From NCBI RefSeq assembly GCF_022647325.1, contig NZ_CP071405.1:3596001-3660000 (forward strand): a DNA stretch of 64,000 nt. The letters run 5' to 3'. The position numbers were made by a program, and so were the translations under genes. The DNA is from Pantoea deleyi (lineage in GTDB: Bacteria; Pseudomonadota; Gammaproteobacteria; Enterobacterales; Enterobacteriaceae). Below the pieces are notes generated by a model that ran no database searches, had not been told where the DNA came from, and saw only the letters and a list, made by a program, of their open reading frames with translations. This document shows positions 26,109 through 34,119 of the stretch, piece by piece (the stretch's first letter is position 1; every line of letters begins with the position of its first letter).

Positions 26109-26479
26109 CCTGGCCTCCTCACTGCCAGCCCGGACGTGCGCTGCAGCTCCCACGCGCGGCTGGCCACAATCATCGATCGTGACAGGCCCAGACGGCAGCG
26201 GATTCGCTCAAGCCGCTGCCAGATATAATTTTCTGGCTTACCGCGCTTGTAAGCGGCAACCCAGCGGCCACCGATGAACACTGAGACCAGCGGCATCAGC
26301 AGCGTGCAGATTGGAAACGCCAGCCAGCCGACATGTGGCACCAGGCACAGCGGCACAGCCAGCGGAATACCCGCCAGGCTGCCCGTGCCCGCCGCCAGCA
26401 GAAACTCGCTGGCGGTAAACCCCCGATACACCACGGGCGGATAATTGAGCCGATCAGGAAGAAAGTCGATAACGGCCAT
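26105..26479 (-). CDS. TIGR03750 family conjugal transfer protein (TraL/VirB3-like)
   Basis: This 124-residue protein has two close hydrophobic segments (ASEFLLAAGTGSLAGIPLAVPLCL and VGWLAFPICTLLMPLVSVFIGG) near the N-terminus, then a cytoplasmic basic stretch (RGKPENYIWQRLERIRCRLG). The NYIWQRL motif and layout match TIGR03750, the VirB3/TraL-like small inner-membrane partner of the VirB4 ATPase. It lies 9 bp after the TIGR03745 stop and overlaps the VirB8-like gene by four bases. Confidence 0.85.
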   Translation of the reverse strand: MAVIDFLPDRLNYPPVVYRGFTASEFLLAAGTGSLAGIPLAVPLCLVPHVGWLAFPICTLLMPLVSVFIGGRWVAAYKRGKPENYIWQRLERIRCRLGLSRSMIVASRAWELQRTSGLAVRRPG

Positions 26480-26488
26480 AATCGGTCC

Positions 26489-26857
26489 TCAGAGGATGTC
26501 TGCAGCTTTGGTCGCGAGAAAGATAACCACCAGGATAAGGATGATGCCGACGACGCTGTAGAGGATGAGCTCAGTCCAGGTGCCTTTGCCCTTACGCACG
26601 TCATGAAACGAAGTGATGACGGCATGCGCCACCGCCAGGAAGGCCGCGACGGTGACCAGAAGACCAAACCCCAGGCCTGCCATCTTGATGTAGGCCATCC
26701 ATGTATTCCATAATCCGCCACCGCCACCCGTTGTCGGTTGCTCAACATTGGGCAGGCCAGCCCATGCCTGGTTTGCCGTCAATATCACTGGCAACATCAG
26801 CTGCGCTGCGCGTAACCGTGCGGCACGGCAGAGCCTCATCAGAAAAATGCACTTCAT
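26489..26857 (-). CDS. TIGR03745 family ICE membrane protein, probable VirB2-like pilin
   Basis: This 122-residue protein has a long signal peptide (MKCIFLMRLCRAARLRAAQLM, then LPVILTANQAWA), a Gly-rich segment (TTGGGGGLWNTW) and two hydrophobic helices (AGLGFGLLVTVAAFLAVAHAV; LILYSVVGIILILVVIFLATK) joined by a short basic loop. This matches the architecture of conjugative pilins (VirB2/TraA). In MPF-G ICEs, TIGR03745 is the likely major subunit of the conjugative pilus, distinct from the type IVb pilus made by the pil operon. It follows TIGR03758 by 13 bp. Confidence 0.83.
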   Translation of the reverse strand: MKCIFLMRLCRAARLRAAQLMLPVILTANQAWAGLPNVEQPTTGGGGGLWNTWMAYIKMAGLGFGLLVTVAAFLAVAHAVITSFHDVRKGKGTWTELILYSVVGIILILVVIFLATKAADIL

Positions 26858-26870
26858 AGCGGGTATCCTT

Positions 26871-27116
26871 TCAGTTAAAGAAGAAAAACAGTGTCAGCAG
26901 CCAGAGGATCGCCAGCCGGATGAAAAGCTCATTGATCTGCTGAAATCTTACAGTTTTGGACGCGAGCCCACGGTAAGCCTGTACCAGCGACCAGGCAGAA
27001 AACAGAAGCATGACAACGGCGAGCGTGCTCAGAATGAGGATGTTCAGTTGTCCGGGAGTGAGGCTGCTGCCGGTGCCTGCCGCCCAGCCCGAAGTCTGTG
27101 CGCCGTTCATCGCCAT
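26871..27116 (-). CDS. TIGR03758 family ICE small membrane protein
   Basis: This 81-residue protein (MAMNGAQTSGWAAGTG...) has two hydrophobic segments: LNILILSTLAVVMLLFSAWSLV and, after RGLASKTVRFQQINELF, LAILWLLTLFFFFN. The RFQQINELFIRLAILWLL pattern is characteristic of TIGR03758 (PFL_4701). It is an inner-membrane protein of unknown precise role, encoded next to the pilin-like gene. It overlaps the RAQPRD gene by 10 bp. Confidence 0.85.
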   Translation of the reverse strand: MAMNGAQTSGWAAGTGSSLTPGQLNILILSTLAVVMLLFSAWSLVQAYRGLASKTVRFQQINELFIRLAILWLLTLFFFFN

Positions 27117-27424
27117 GCCGGCTCCTGTGCCCGGTACTGGCCAGTGACAGAGGCTGAACCGGCATACGGCTGAGCGCGGGACGGTTCAAGGTAGGTGGAA
27201 ATACCCTGCTTCATGGTCGCGATGTCGCGGGTGGCCTGCTGATAGTCAAAGTAAAAGCGGGCATCCTGATCCTGATTCGCCACCACGCGGGCGCGGTCAA
27301 GGCCCGCCTGGACCTGATCCAGCTGGCGCATCACCAGCGCCAGCTCGTCCTTTTCGGCGGCATGGCACGCCATGACGGGCATAACGCAGGCAAGGAGTGC
27401 AATGAAAGGGGGTAAACGGCGCAT
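27107..27424 (-). CDS. RAQPRD family ICE protein
   Basis: This exported 105-residue protein has a signal peptide (MRRLPPFIALLACVMPVMACHA) and a helical body (ALVMRQLDQVQAGLDRARVVAN ... DYQQATRDIATMKQGISTYL). It ends in the region that gives the family its name, here PSRAQPYAG in place of RAQPRD. It is the first gene of this transfer operon (RAQPRD to the 134-residue protein), so a promoter should lie in 27425-27597, shared with the divergent cargo genes. Its function is unknown. Confidence 0.87.
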   Translation of the reverse strand: MRRLPPFIALLACVMPVMACHAAEKDELALVMRQLDQVQAGLDRARVVANQDQDARFYFDYQQATRDIATMKQGISTYLEPSRAQPYAGSASVTGQYRAQEPAWR

Positions 27425-27597
27425 GTACGGTTCTCCCGGGTAACAGATGACGGTGAGAGTGACGCAACCGCGCTCGCCTGACAGCAGTAAAATCTTTATG
27501 GATTTCTGAAAATAAAAGCAGATTGTTTCTGGCTAAACGCGTCCCGGCTGGGCGATGATTAACCGAACAGTGGATTCACAACCGGAGCGAAGGGCAC

Positions 27598-28041
27598 ATG
27601 GACACGACCGAGCAGCTGGGCGGGAAGTATTTCTTTGACGGCATGAGCGTTGATAAAGAAGAGCTGCTGATGTGGCTGATCCTTGATGAGTTTACTAAAA
27701 CCTTCAGCGGCATCACGGATATTCTGGCCGTCGCCTCAATGCTGGCCAGCCTGCCATTTATACCCGTCTCCGGAAAACTGGATGCCAGGACGGCAACAAC
27801 AGGCACAAGTCCTCTCTCGATGATAACGCGCAAACTGATCAAAAAACGATTTGCGAACCGCCGCAGGACGCTGACAATCGGTAGCATGATTCGTGGACAA
27901 TGGGCCTATACAACGAGCGTGGGCGCTTACGTTGGTCGCTGGGTGCCATGGATAGGTGCCGTCATTACTGCTTATGACATCTCCATCATTACGAATAACG
28001 TCATACATCGCTACCGACTGATAACGGGTGAAAAGGATTAA
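27598..28041 (+). CDS. STM2901-like hypothetical protein
   Basis: This 147-residue protein begins MDTTEQLGGKYFFDGMSVDKEELLMWLILDEF and contains a long amphipathic/hydrophobic C-terminal half (VGRWVPWIGAVITAYDISIITNNVIHRY). I recognise it from memory as the STM2901 family of Salmonella, which is usually followed by a DUF1493 gene, as here. No biochemical function is established that I know of. The start has a good GAAGGG site. It is cargo, transcribed against the surrounding transfer genes. Confidence 0.65.
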   Translation: MDTTEQLGGKYFFDGMSVDKEELLMWLILDEFTKTFSGITDILAVASMLASLPFIPVSGKLDARTATTGTSPLSMITRKLIKKRFANRRRTLTIGSMIRGQWAYTTSVGAYVGRWVPWIGAVITAYDISIITNNVIHRYRLITGEKD

Positions 28042-28045
28042 GCTC

Positions 28046-28360
28046 ATGGAAACTTCAGTTCAGGTCAGAAACCTGCTTAAAAAATACTTCTGGGAAATGA
28101 CAGATGATGTCTCACTAAGCACGGGGAACCACATGGTACTGCCTGAAGAGGCCACTGATTTTATTGAAGAGTATGCAGAGAAATTTGGCGTCGACATGAC
28201 TCATTTTGAGTTCAGAAAATACTTTCCTAACGAGGGGATACGCTTCCTGCCTGACGCCATACTGCCAAAATATATGCGCACGGACCATCATGAGCCTGCA
28301 GCGCTTACCGTCAGAATGCTGATTGAGTCAGCTGAAGCCGGACGCTGGCTTTTCCCCTAA
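28046..28360 (+). CDS. DUF1493 family protein
   Basis: This 104-residue acidic protein has the DUF1493 pattern: an N-terminal helix (VRNLLKKYFWEMT), LPEEATDFIEEYAEKFGVDMTHFEFRKYFPNEG, and a C-terminal LTVRMLIESAEAGRW. The fold resembles acyl-carrier-like or helix-bundle proteins, but the serine for a phosphopantetheine arm is not clear. The start at 28046 has AAGGA nine bases upstream, overlapping the end of the previous gene, so the two are coupled. The pairing with an STM2901-like gene suggests a two-gene module of unknown role. Confidence 0.7.
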   Translation: METSVQVRNLLKKYFWEMTDDVSLSTGNHMVLPEEATDFIEEYAEKFGVDMTHFEFRKYFPNEGIRFLPDAILPKYMRTDHHEPAALTVRMLIESAEAGRWLFP

Positions 28361-28395
28361 ACGACACGATGACCTACACAGTCAGAGATAAATGA

Positions 28396-28908
28396 ATGAC
28401 ATTAATTCTGCGCGAAGCACGACATTCTGATGCTTCGCTGTTGAATGAGCTGGGTGTCCGAACATACACCCATCATTTTGAAAAGTACTGGACCCGCAGG
28501 GAGGAACTGGATGAGTTCCTTCTGCAGGAGTATTCGTTACAGGCTATCGTAAGCAGCCTGGCTGAGCCTTCAGTTAACTGGTATATCGCTGAGACCCTGA
28601 CGCCGGTTGGATTTGTAAAAGTCACATGGCAATGCCAGATTCCGGGAACATCACGTCAAGGAACGCTCCTGAATAAACTGTACCTTTCCGAAGGTACAAC
28701 AGGTAAAAGCTACGGTCAGCTTATATTCAATGAAGTTGCCGATATGGCAAAAGAAAAAGGCAGTGATTTTCTGTGGCTTGAAGTGCTTAAAGAAAATGCT
28801 CGTGCACGCAGATTTTATGAAAAGCAGGGCATGGCATATATACGAAATAATTTCTTCAACACTGCTACCCAACACGTCACGCTGCATGTTCTGGGCATGA
28901 GCCTGTGA
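28396..28908 (+). CDS. GNAT family N-acetyltransferase
   Basis: This 170-residue protein shows the GNAT order: N-terminal LILREARHSDASLLNELG, strand beta4 (TPVGFVKVTWQC), the acetyl-CoA-binding turn LSEGTTGKSYGQLIFNEVADMAKEKGS in place of the usual Q/RxxGxG/A, and the late WLEVLKENARARRFYEKQGM typical of RimI-like enzymes. It should acetylate an amine on a small molecule or protein; the substrate is unknown. It follows the DUF1493 gene by 35 bp and is the last gene of the islet, with a terminator facing it at 28934-28958. Confidence 0.85.
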   Translation: MTLILREARHSDASLLNELGVRTYTHHFEKYWTRREELDEFLLQEYSLQAIVSSLAEPSVNWYIAETLTPVGFVKVTWQCQIPGTSRQGTLLNKLYLSEGTTGKSYGQLIFNEVADMAKEKGSDFLWLEVLKENARARRFYEKQGMAYIRNNFFNTATQHVTLHVLGMSL

Positions 28909-28933
28909 ACCTCCTTTTAAGCCCTTAAAAAAA

Positions 28934-28958
28934 GGCCTGCCCTGCAGCGGCGCAGGCC
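28934..28958 (-). terminator. Intrinsic terminator of the TraD/TIGR03747 transcript
   Basis: Arms GGCCTGC and GCAGGCC surround an 11-nt loop. Read on the minus strand, the hairpin is followed by a run of seven T, just after the stop of the gene at 28999. It separates the transfer genes from the convergent acetyltransferase. Confidence 0.8.
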
Positions 28959-28998
28959 CTGCGGGCATACTTCCCCATAAACACACACAGATACCGCC

Positions 28999-29760
28999 TC
29001 AAAGATACTTCTTAAACGAAGCGGTGACCACAGCCAGTATGCCGCCAGCCAGCAACGCGGAGGGCAGCAGAAAAAGGTTTGGCCACACGGCCGTTGGCCA
29101 GGCCAGATACAGCATGCAGGGCCCGTACAGCGCCGGCCTGATAAAGCGTTTGGCGTGGTGATAGACAAAGCTCGACTCATAACCCGCCCCGTAGCGACGC
29201 AGATCGCGCCTGACCAGCCCTTCCACGATGCCGGTGATGATGACCAGCCCGAACAGCGGAATACTGAGAAACAGGATCATTACCCGGATAAAGAAAACCA
29301 GCGTCACCCAGAGCGTGGCCTGCAGGTACTCTTCCAGCCAGCTGATAAGGGATGCACCAAAACCGTTGAGCGACGGAATGAGGCCGTTCCCCGTCGGTCC
29401 CGTTTCCCTGAATGAGGCCAGCCAGTGACTGATCCCGCTATCCACAAACAGCCAGTGCCACGCGACCTGTACCCAGCGGGTGATGGTTTCAACCGGCGTG
29501 TTCATCAGCAGGCTTCGGGTATATCCCTCTGAAAGCCAGTGGCTTTCCGCAACCATGACCTGATAGCTGTGTGTGGCGCCCTCGTCCGGCCACAGGAAGG
29601 TGATGCAGGCGTACTCAACGCCGAGGCTGACGAGCAGTGAGCCAGTCAGGATACCCATCAGACTCACCGGCAGATCCCACAGCAGCAGCGTAAACGGGCC
29701 CGACTGGCGGGGCTTTGAGGGCGTACTGTTCTGGTTATTAACATCATCATTCCGGGGCAT
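28999..29760 (-). CDS. TIGR03747 family ICE membrane protein (PFL_4697)
   Basis: This 253-residue inner-membrane protein has an N-terminal soluble tail and about four to five helices (LLLWDLPVSLMGILTGSLLVSLG; LQATLWVTLVFFIRVMILFLSIPLFGLVIITG; YLAWPTAVWPNLFLLPSALLAGGILAVV). The stretch EGLVRRDLRRYGAGYESSFVYHHAKR is the signature of TIGR03747. It is encoded directly after TraD with a 14-bp overlap, as in other ICEs of this class, and may support the coupling protein. Its exact role is unknown. Confidence 0.87.
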   Translation of the reverse strand: MPRNDDVNNQNSTPSKPRQSGPFTLLLWDLPVSLMGILTGSLLVSLGVEYACITFLWPDEGATHSYQVMVAESHWLSEGYTRSLLMNTPVETITRWVQVAWHWLFVDSGISHWLASFRETGPTGNGLIPSLNGFGASLISWLEEYLQATLWVTLVFFIRVMILFLSIPLFGLVIITGIVEGLVRRDLRRYGAGYESSFVYHHAKRFIRPALYGPCMLYLAWPTAVWPNLFLLPSALLAGGILAVVTASFKKYL

Positions 29761-31861
29761 ACGGGCCTCCCGGACTTCCTATGTCGCCGCCCGTCCACCA
29801 CGAATCATGGCTTTGGTAATTTTTCTCCATGGTGTCAGCCAGCTGTTTCAGGCTCGCTGGCATAAAGCGGTCATTGTGGTCGCTGACCGGCAGCGGCATC
29901 CGGATTTTCCACAGCCGTCCGCCTTCCAGCAGCGCAAAGGCCTGGCCCTTTGGCAGGTTGATGATATCGGAGGGGCTTATCATCGGCACCTTAACCAGCG
30001 TCACCTGATCGTTAACGTTACTGTTGAAGTCCGTGCCTTCACCCGGGCGGGAGACGTCGGTCACGCCGGACGTCAGGGTTTTCTGATATACCCCTACCTC
30101 TGGCAGCTGATCAGTCATCAGCATGGCCGTGTTTTTCTCACGTACCCTGAGCATGACCAGGGAGTTAAAGTTACCGATGACCTGGCTGGCTTTGGCCGCA
30201 TTCCCGATGCGGGCCTCAATATCGGACAGTGTCTGCGTATAGGCCGTGACCTGGAAGCCGGCGCCACCACCTTTGTTGATGAGCGGAATAAACTCATCCC
30301 CCATCAGCTCGTTAAACTCATCGCAGTGCAGGTTGATTACGGTCTTACCGGCTTTTTCTTCACCCTCATCACCCAGCCCGAATTTATAAATATGTCCCCC
30401 CTCAGAGACCAGGTCGGCGAACATACTGTTTCCCACGGCGGCGGCCACCACCGGGTCGGACAGCGCATCGAGGCCGACGTAGACCACGCCGCGTGACTTG
30501 ATGATGTTGTGCCAGTCGAGTATGGGTCGCGGATCGTTAAGGTCGGCGTAATCGGGCGCCAGCAGCGCGGCGGTCTTGCCCGTGGTGAGCTTTTCCAGCA
30601 GCGGCAGAAGCGAGGCCACGATTTTGTCGAAATACGTCCGGTCATACTGCACTGCACTGCGCAGTCCATCGAGCACCGGGTCCCAGAGCTTTTTCCCCTC
30701 AGGACTGCCCAGCACCTGCTCAGACGCCCAGATTTTCGTGCCGTTCGCTCTGCCCTGCAGGTGACGCGGCAGGTCTTTTTCACTGATGCCGGCCTGCATC
30801 AGTGCTTCCATGCTTCCCATAAGCGCCGGTGCCTTCTCACTCAGCAGGTTATCGACATAGGTCTCATAGAGTTCGCTGATGTTGGTGACATAACGTAAGA
30901 TCAGGTTGTAATCAGGGCGCTGGCCAAGGGCAACCAGCGCCCGGGTAATGATGTTGACGAACCGCCATGCAAATTCACGAAAGGCGGCGGAATTCCCCTC
31001 GCCGGAGAGCTGACCCGCGACGCGCGACGCTACCTCGGAGATACGGCTGAAACGGCCCACGGCGTTATAGCGTGCGCTGATGTCAGGCCAGCCCAGGTGA
31101 AAGACCCAGAAGTTATCCTGACGGCCTGCGCGGTGCGACTCGGCATACATGCGCCGCAGCAGGTCGGCGTCGCCTTTGGGGTCGAACACGATAACCACCT
31201 CATGCTCACCGGCGGCGTTGCGCCGGCGGATATCCTGCGTAATCAGCAGCTCAGCCAGGCGGGTTTTGCCGACGCGGGTTGTACCCATGACCAGCATATG
31301 GCCCACGCGCTCGCCCAGATCAGACATGACGTTAACTTCATCGGGCTCAACACCGTGATAAACAGAGCTGCCGCCCACCGGGGGCAGCGGCCGGAACGGA
31401 TTGAGGGCGGAATCCGCCAGGGTGAGCCGGCACAGCCACGGCAGGCTGTATTCCATCTTTTTTTCCAGCTCCCGGGCCATGCGGTACATTAATGAGGGCT
31501 GGACGTAGATTTCGCACTCAGGGCGGCGGGCCTCCATCAGCCGCTGCGTATGGCGGGGCGACCACTGAAAACCTTTTCCGAGGAAAAGGTGCCGGCGGCT
31601 GACGGGTATCTGGTCACTGGTCAGTGCATAGCGCGAAAGGCGGCGTATATTGCGCCGGTAGCGCAGTATTTTTACCCCCTGCGAGGTGCGCTTCAGGGCC
31701 AGCACACCAAATCCCGTAGCGGTTACCCAGCTCACCGAGGGGGCCAGCGCGACAGACCAGGGCGCTATCAGGCAGATGAAGGTGGCACTGCCGGCCACGG
31801 TTGCCGAATACAGCTCGACGGCGGGACGGAGCAGCGACTCCATAACGTAACGATTGCTCAT
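29747..31861 (-). CDS. traD: Type IV coupling protein TraD (VirD4-like ATPase)
   Basis: This 704-residue protein has a membrane-anchored N-terminus (TVAGSATFICLIAPWSVALAP and a second segment), Walker A GTTRVGKT (193-200) and a Walker B-type strand VINLHCDEFNEL. An IVIFDPKGDADL strand, conserved in this TraD family, follows Walker A. It brings the relaxosome DNA to the secretion channel and pumps DNA. The length and motifs fit the SXT/PFGI-type TraD (TIGR03743) rather than F TraD. It is followed by TIGR03747 and preceded by a small membrane protein gene. Confidence 0.92.
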   Translation of the reverse strand: MSNRYVMESLLRPAVELYSATVAGSATFICLIAPWSVALAPSVSWVTATGFGVLALKRTSQGVKILRYRRNIRRLSRYALTSDQIPVSRRHLFLGKGFQWSPRHTQRLMEARRPECEIYVQPSLMYRMARELEKKMEYSLPWLCRLTLADSALNPFRPLPPVGGSSVYHGVEPDEVNVMSDLGERVGHMLVMGTTRVGKTRLAELLITQDIRRRNAAGEHEVVIVFDPKGDADLLRRMYAESHRAGRQDNFWVFHLGWPDISARYNAVGRFSRISEVASRVAGQLSGEGNSAAFREFAWRFVNIITRALVALGQRPDYNLILRYVTNISELYETYVDNLLSEKAPALMGSMEALMQAGISEKDLPRHLQGRANGTKIWASEQVLGSPEGKKLWDPVLDGLRSAVQYDRTYFDKIVASLLPLLEKLTTGKTAALLAPDYADLNDPRPILDWHNIIKSRGVVYVGLDALSDPVVAAAVGNSMFADLVSEGGHIYKFGLGDEGEEKAGKTVINLHCDEFNELMGDEFIPLINKGGGAGFQVTAYTQTLSDIEARIGNAAKASQVIGNFNSLVMLRVREKNTAMLMTDQLPEVGVYQKTLTSGVTDVSRPGEGTDFNSNVNDQVTLVKVPMISPSDIINLPKGQAFALLEGGRLWKIRMPLPVSDHNDRFMPASLKQLADTMEKNYQSHDSWWTGGDIGSPGGPYAPE

Positions 31862-31868
31862 GTCCGTC

Positions 31869-32333
31869 TCAGCGTCTCTGCTTATCTGTTAAATCACCAC
31901 CGCGACCCGACCGCTCACCGGCCTGAATAATGCCCCGCCTGAATATACGATCACGTACCCCCGCAAACTCCCGGCTGTGTTCCCGATGTAAAAACAGCAG
32001 CATGTCGGCCGTTAAGCTCAGCAGTATCAATGCCAGCCACACAGAAGGTAACTGGTGGAACACCCTCATCATCCCGTGCGTCAAAACATCAGGCGTAAAA
32101 AGCGGATTTATCAGCGTGAGAACCGGAATGAGGATAATGATGACGGCTGTCGTGGCTGTGAAAAATATGAGAGGCCAGAGAAATACGATCCTGAGCAGGT
32201 AAAGAAAGAGGAAGGCCACTAAGATCAGCAGCCAGAGTACAGGGATCATGATGGCGGAAAATGCGTTATCCAACGACACTGACTCCAGAAAGTTACTGAC
32301 AGCGGCCGGGATGGTTTTCAGGAACATGCGCAT
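31869..32333 (-). CDS. Small membrane protein encoded before TraD
   Basis: This 154-residue protein has about three hydrophobic stretches (IMIPVLWLLILVAFLFLYLLRIVFLWPLIFF region; AVIIILIPVLTLI; VWLALILLSLTADMLLFL) and a basic cytoplasmic tail (REHSREFAGVRDRIFRR). It is 7 bp from traD and 6 bp from the Mrr-like gene, inside the transfer operon. I do not recognise a named family. Composition is as for the backbone. Confidence 0.7.
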   Translation of the reverse strand: MRMFLKTIPAAVSNFLESVSLDNAFSAIMIPVLWLLILVAFLFLYLLRIVFLWPLIFFTATTAVIIILIPVLTLINPLFTPDVLTHGMMRVFHQLPSVWLALILLSLTADMLLFLHREHSREFAGVRDRIFRRGIIQAGERSGRGGDLTDKQRR

Positions 32334-32339
32334 AACGGG

Positions 32340-32978
32340 TTACCTTATAAGTGAACGGGAGCGGGTAAGTGACGGCTGAGACAGCAGCTGGCATGCGTTG
32401 CTGTGAAAATCCAGCCACCGGCGGTCAGCGTTCAGCAGCTGAAGCAGGCGCTGACCACTTATGAGCGTGACGTCCGGATAACATCTGAAGGCCTCGCGAC
32501 TGACTTCACCCGTACGGCCGGTGTGAATGAACAGCCCACGGCACGCTTCATCGCGGACCAGCTCTCCGAATGCAGCGATGTGGCGGGCGTTGATCGAGGC
32601 GCCGTAGCGCTTCGCCTGAATCAGCCAGCGCTGTCCGGCTATCCAGACCTGACCGTCCATGCCGCCGTCCCCGCTGTAGCGGGCATTTCGCTTAATCCGG
32701 AATCCCTGACGGGACAGTGCCGTGAGCAGCATCTCCTCAAAGACATACGGATTCATTTTGCGCAGCCAGACCATGCGGGCAGCGTCGTCGCGCAGCTGCG
32801 GCAGGCGGGCGAGTGCTGATGCCGCACGCTTCTGATAGCGGCGGTGGCGACGCCCGCTGGCGCTCCGGATACCTAAAAGAGAGAGCAGGCACACCAGAAA
32901 AAGAGCCAGCGCCAAAGCGACCGCAACCCTGACCGGATGCGCCCTTATCAGCTCTGCAATAACTGACACCGGCATCAC
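32340..32978 (-). CDS. Membrane-anchored Mrr-type restriction endonuclease-like protein
   Basis: This 212-residue protein has an N-terminal membrane helix (VRVAVALALALFLVCLLSLLGI) followed by a soluble domain with the Mrr catalytic core. That core comprises NPYVFEEMLLTALSRQGFRIKRNARYSGDGGMDG (Glu81/82, Asp108) and WLIQAKRY (Gln121-x-Lys123), the D...QxK form of the PD-(D/E)xK nuclease fold. It lies within the transfer operon, overlapping TIGR03765 by four bases, so it is a regular part of this ICE class rather than cargo. Tethering a nuclease at the inner membrane near the coupling protein suggests action on DNA entering or leaving the cell. Confidence 0.8.
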   Translation of the reverse strand: MMPVSVIAELIRAHPVRVAVALALALFLVCLLSLLGIRSASGRRHRRYQKRAASALARLPQLRDDAARMVWLRKMNPYVFEEMLLTALSRQGFRIKRNARYSGDGGMDGQVWIAGQRWLIQAKRYGASINARHIAAFGELVRDEACRGLFIHTGRTGEVSREAFRCYPDVTLISGQRLLQLLNADRRWLDFHSNACQLLSQPSLTRSRSLIR

Positions 32979-33505
32979 TGTGACAGCCCCTTATCGGTGA
33001 TCAGTACCGGGTAATGGGTCAGGTGCAGACGGCGGGCAAGGTCACCGCCGCTGACCGGCACCATGTCAGCAGACGGCGCAAGTGCACGAAGCGCGCTCAA
33101 AGCAGATGCGTCTTTCACGCTGACGACCATGCCTGTGGCACGCATCTGACTGAGCTCTGCTGCATGCCGTGAAAGCCACTGCGTTGAAAGGCTGTCGTCG
33201 CCCACAACAAATACCGGCGGCATGCCTGAGAGTTCAAGCGCCTGAGGCGATACCGGGCCCGGACTCATTTCCGGCGTGGTGACGGGCAGCATGTCGGATA
33301 TGGACAGCGATTCTGGCGGCGCAGCCTGCACAGACGGTGTGCCGGCAACAGCATCTTTATCAGCATTGATGGCATCAAAGTACGGCGCAGTGGACTCGCC
33401 GCCAAGGTCACCCACGACAACCAGCGCAGCACTGGCTCCCGCGACGACCGGGAGCAGGCACACGCTGAAAAAAACGTTCCGGATAAGGCTGTTGCGTTTC
33501 ATCAT
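32975..33505 (-). CDS. TIGR03765 family ICE protein (PFL_4695)
   Basis: This exported 176-residue protein has a signal peptide (MMKRNSLIRNVFFSVCLLPVVAGASA, cleavage before ALVVVGDLGG). The mature part starts LVVVGDLGGESTAPYFDAI and ends with GGDLARRLHLTHYPVLITDKGLSQ, both typical of TIGR03765. The role is unknown; the location suggests a periplasmic part of the transfer apparatus. ATGA overlaps on both sides join it to the transglycosylase gene and the Mrr-like gene. Confidence 0.87.
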   Translation of the reverse strand: MMKRNSLIRNVFFSVCLLPVVAGASAALVVVGDLGGESTAPYFDAINADKDAVAGTPSVQAAPPESLSISDMLPVTTPEMSPGPVSPQALELSGMPPVFVVGDDSLSTQWLSRHAAELSQMRATGMVVSVKDASALSALRALAPSADMVPVSGGDLARRLHLTHYPVLITDKGLSQ

Positions 33506-34119
33506 TTCGGTTCGATCCAGGTAAGGGTGTTACTGGCGAGTTCGGCCGGCGTGACAGACTGCGCACCGGATGTAACCGGGGCAATCTGGCCGAGTCTGCG
33601 ACGGACGATGGCAATATAGGTCTGCGCCTCTTTACCGCCGGCAGGATGGTGATAACAGCCTGCCGCGTTTAACCAGCTGCCGGGGCGTACTTCGTAACAG
33701 GCCCGGAGAATGCGGGCGGCGGCGCGGAGGTTGAGATACGGGTCAAAGGCATCGCGGTAGGCCGGAAAAAAATGCCCGTTCCAGCCCAGGTTGACCTGAG
33801 CGACGCCCACATCGATGTTCTTCAGTGGCCAGCGCTGCACGAATCCCAGCAGTGCGGTGAAGGCCGCTTCACGCGTTTCATAGTGATAACCCCGGCCGGC
33901 GACGTTAATGGTCCACGGCCAGGGTTTTGTACCCCAGGCGGTTTTGCGGGTGCTCTCCGCCATGGCCAGTGAATAAAGCGACTCCGCCGGCACTCTTTCT
34001 GCAGCCGCTATCTGCCGGTAGGCATCCGGAATGACCTGCCGCCTATCGGCCGCCCCGCAGGCGCAGCTGACAAGGCAGGCCAGGAAAGCTGCCTGCTTCA
34101 GTACGCCGCGACCTGCCAT
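33502..34119 (-). CDS. Lytic transglycosylase (lysozyme-like) of the transfer system
   Basis: This exported 205-residue protein has a lysozyme-like SLT domain: AAAERVPAESLYSLAMAESTRKT with catalytic Glu55, DVGVAQVNLGWN, and a late SWLNAAGCYHHPAGG. It should cut peptidoglycan so that the conjugation channel can cross the wall. The N-terminus (GVLKQAAFLACLVSCACGA) is a signal peptide with a possible lipobox-like Cys. The start at 34119 has GGGGGAAA upstream and overlaps the end of TIGR03759 by 22 bp; a longer in-frame start lies inside that gene. Confidence 0.85.
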   Translation of the reverse strand: MAGRGVLKQAAFLACLVSCACGAADRRQVIPDAYRQIAAAERVPAESLYSLAMAESTRKTAWGTKPWPWTINVAGRGYHYETREAAFTALLGFVQRWPLKNIDVGVAQVNLGWNGHFFPAYRDAFDPYLNLRAAARILRACYEVRPGSWLNAAGCYHHPAGGKEAQTYIAIVRRRLGQIAPVTSGAQSVTPAELASNTLTWIEPK

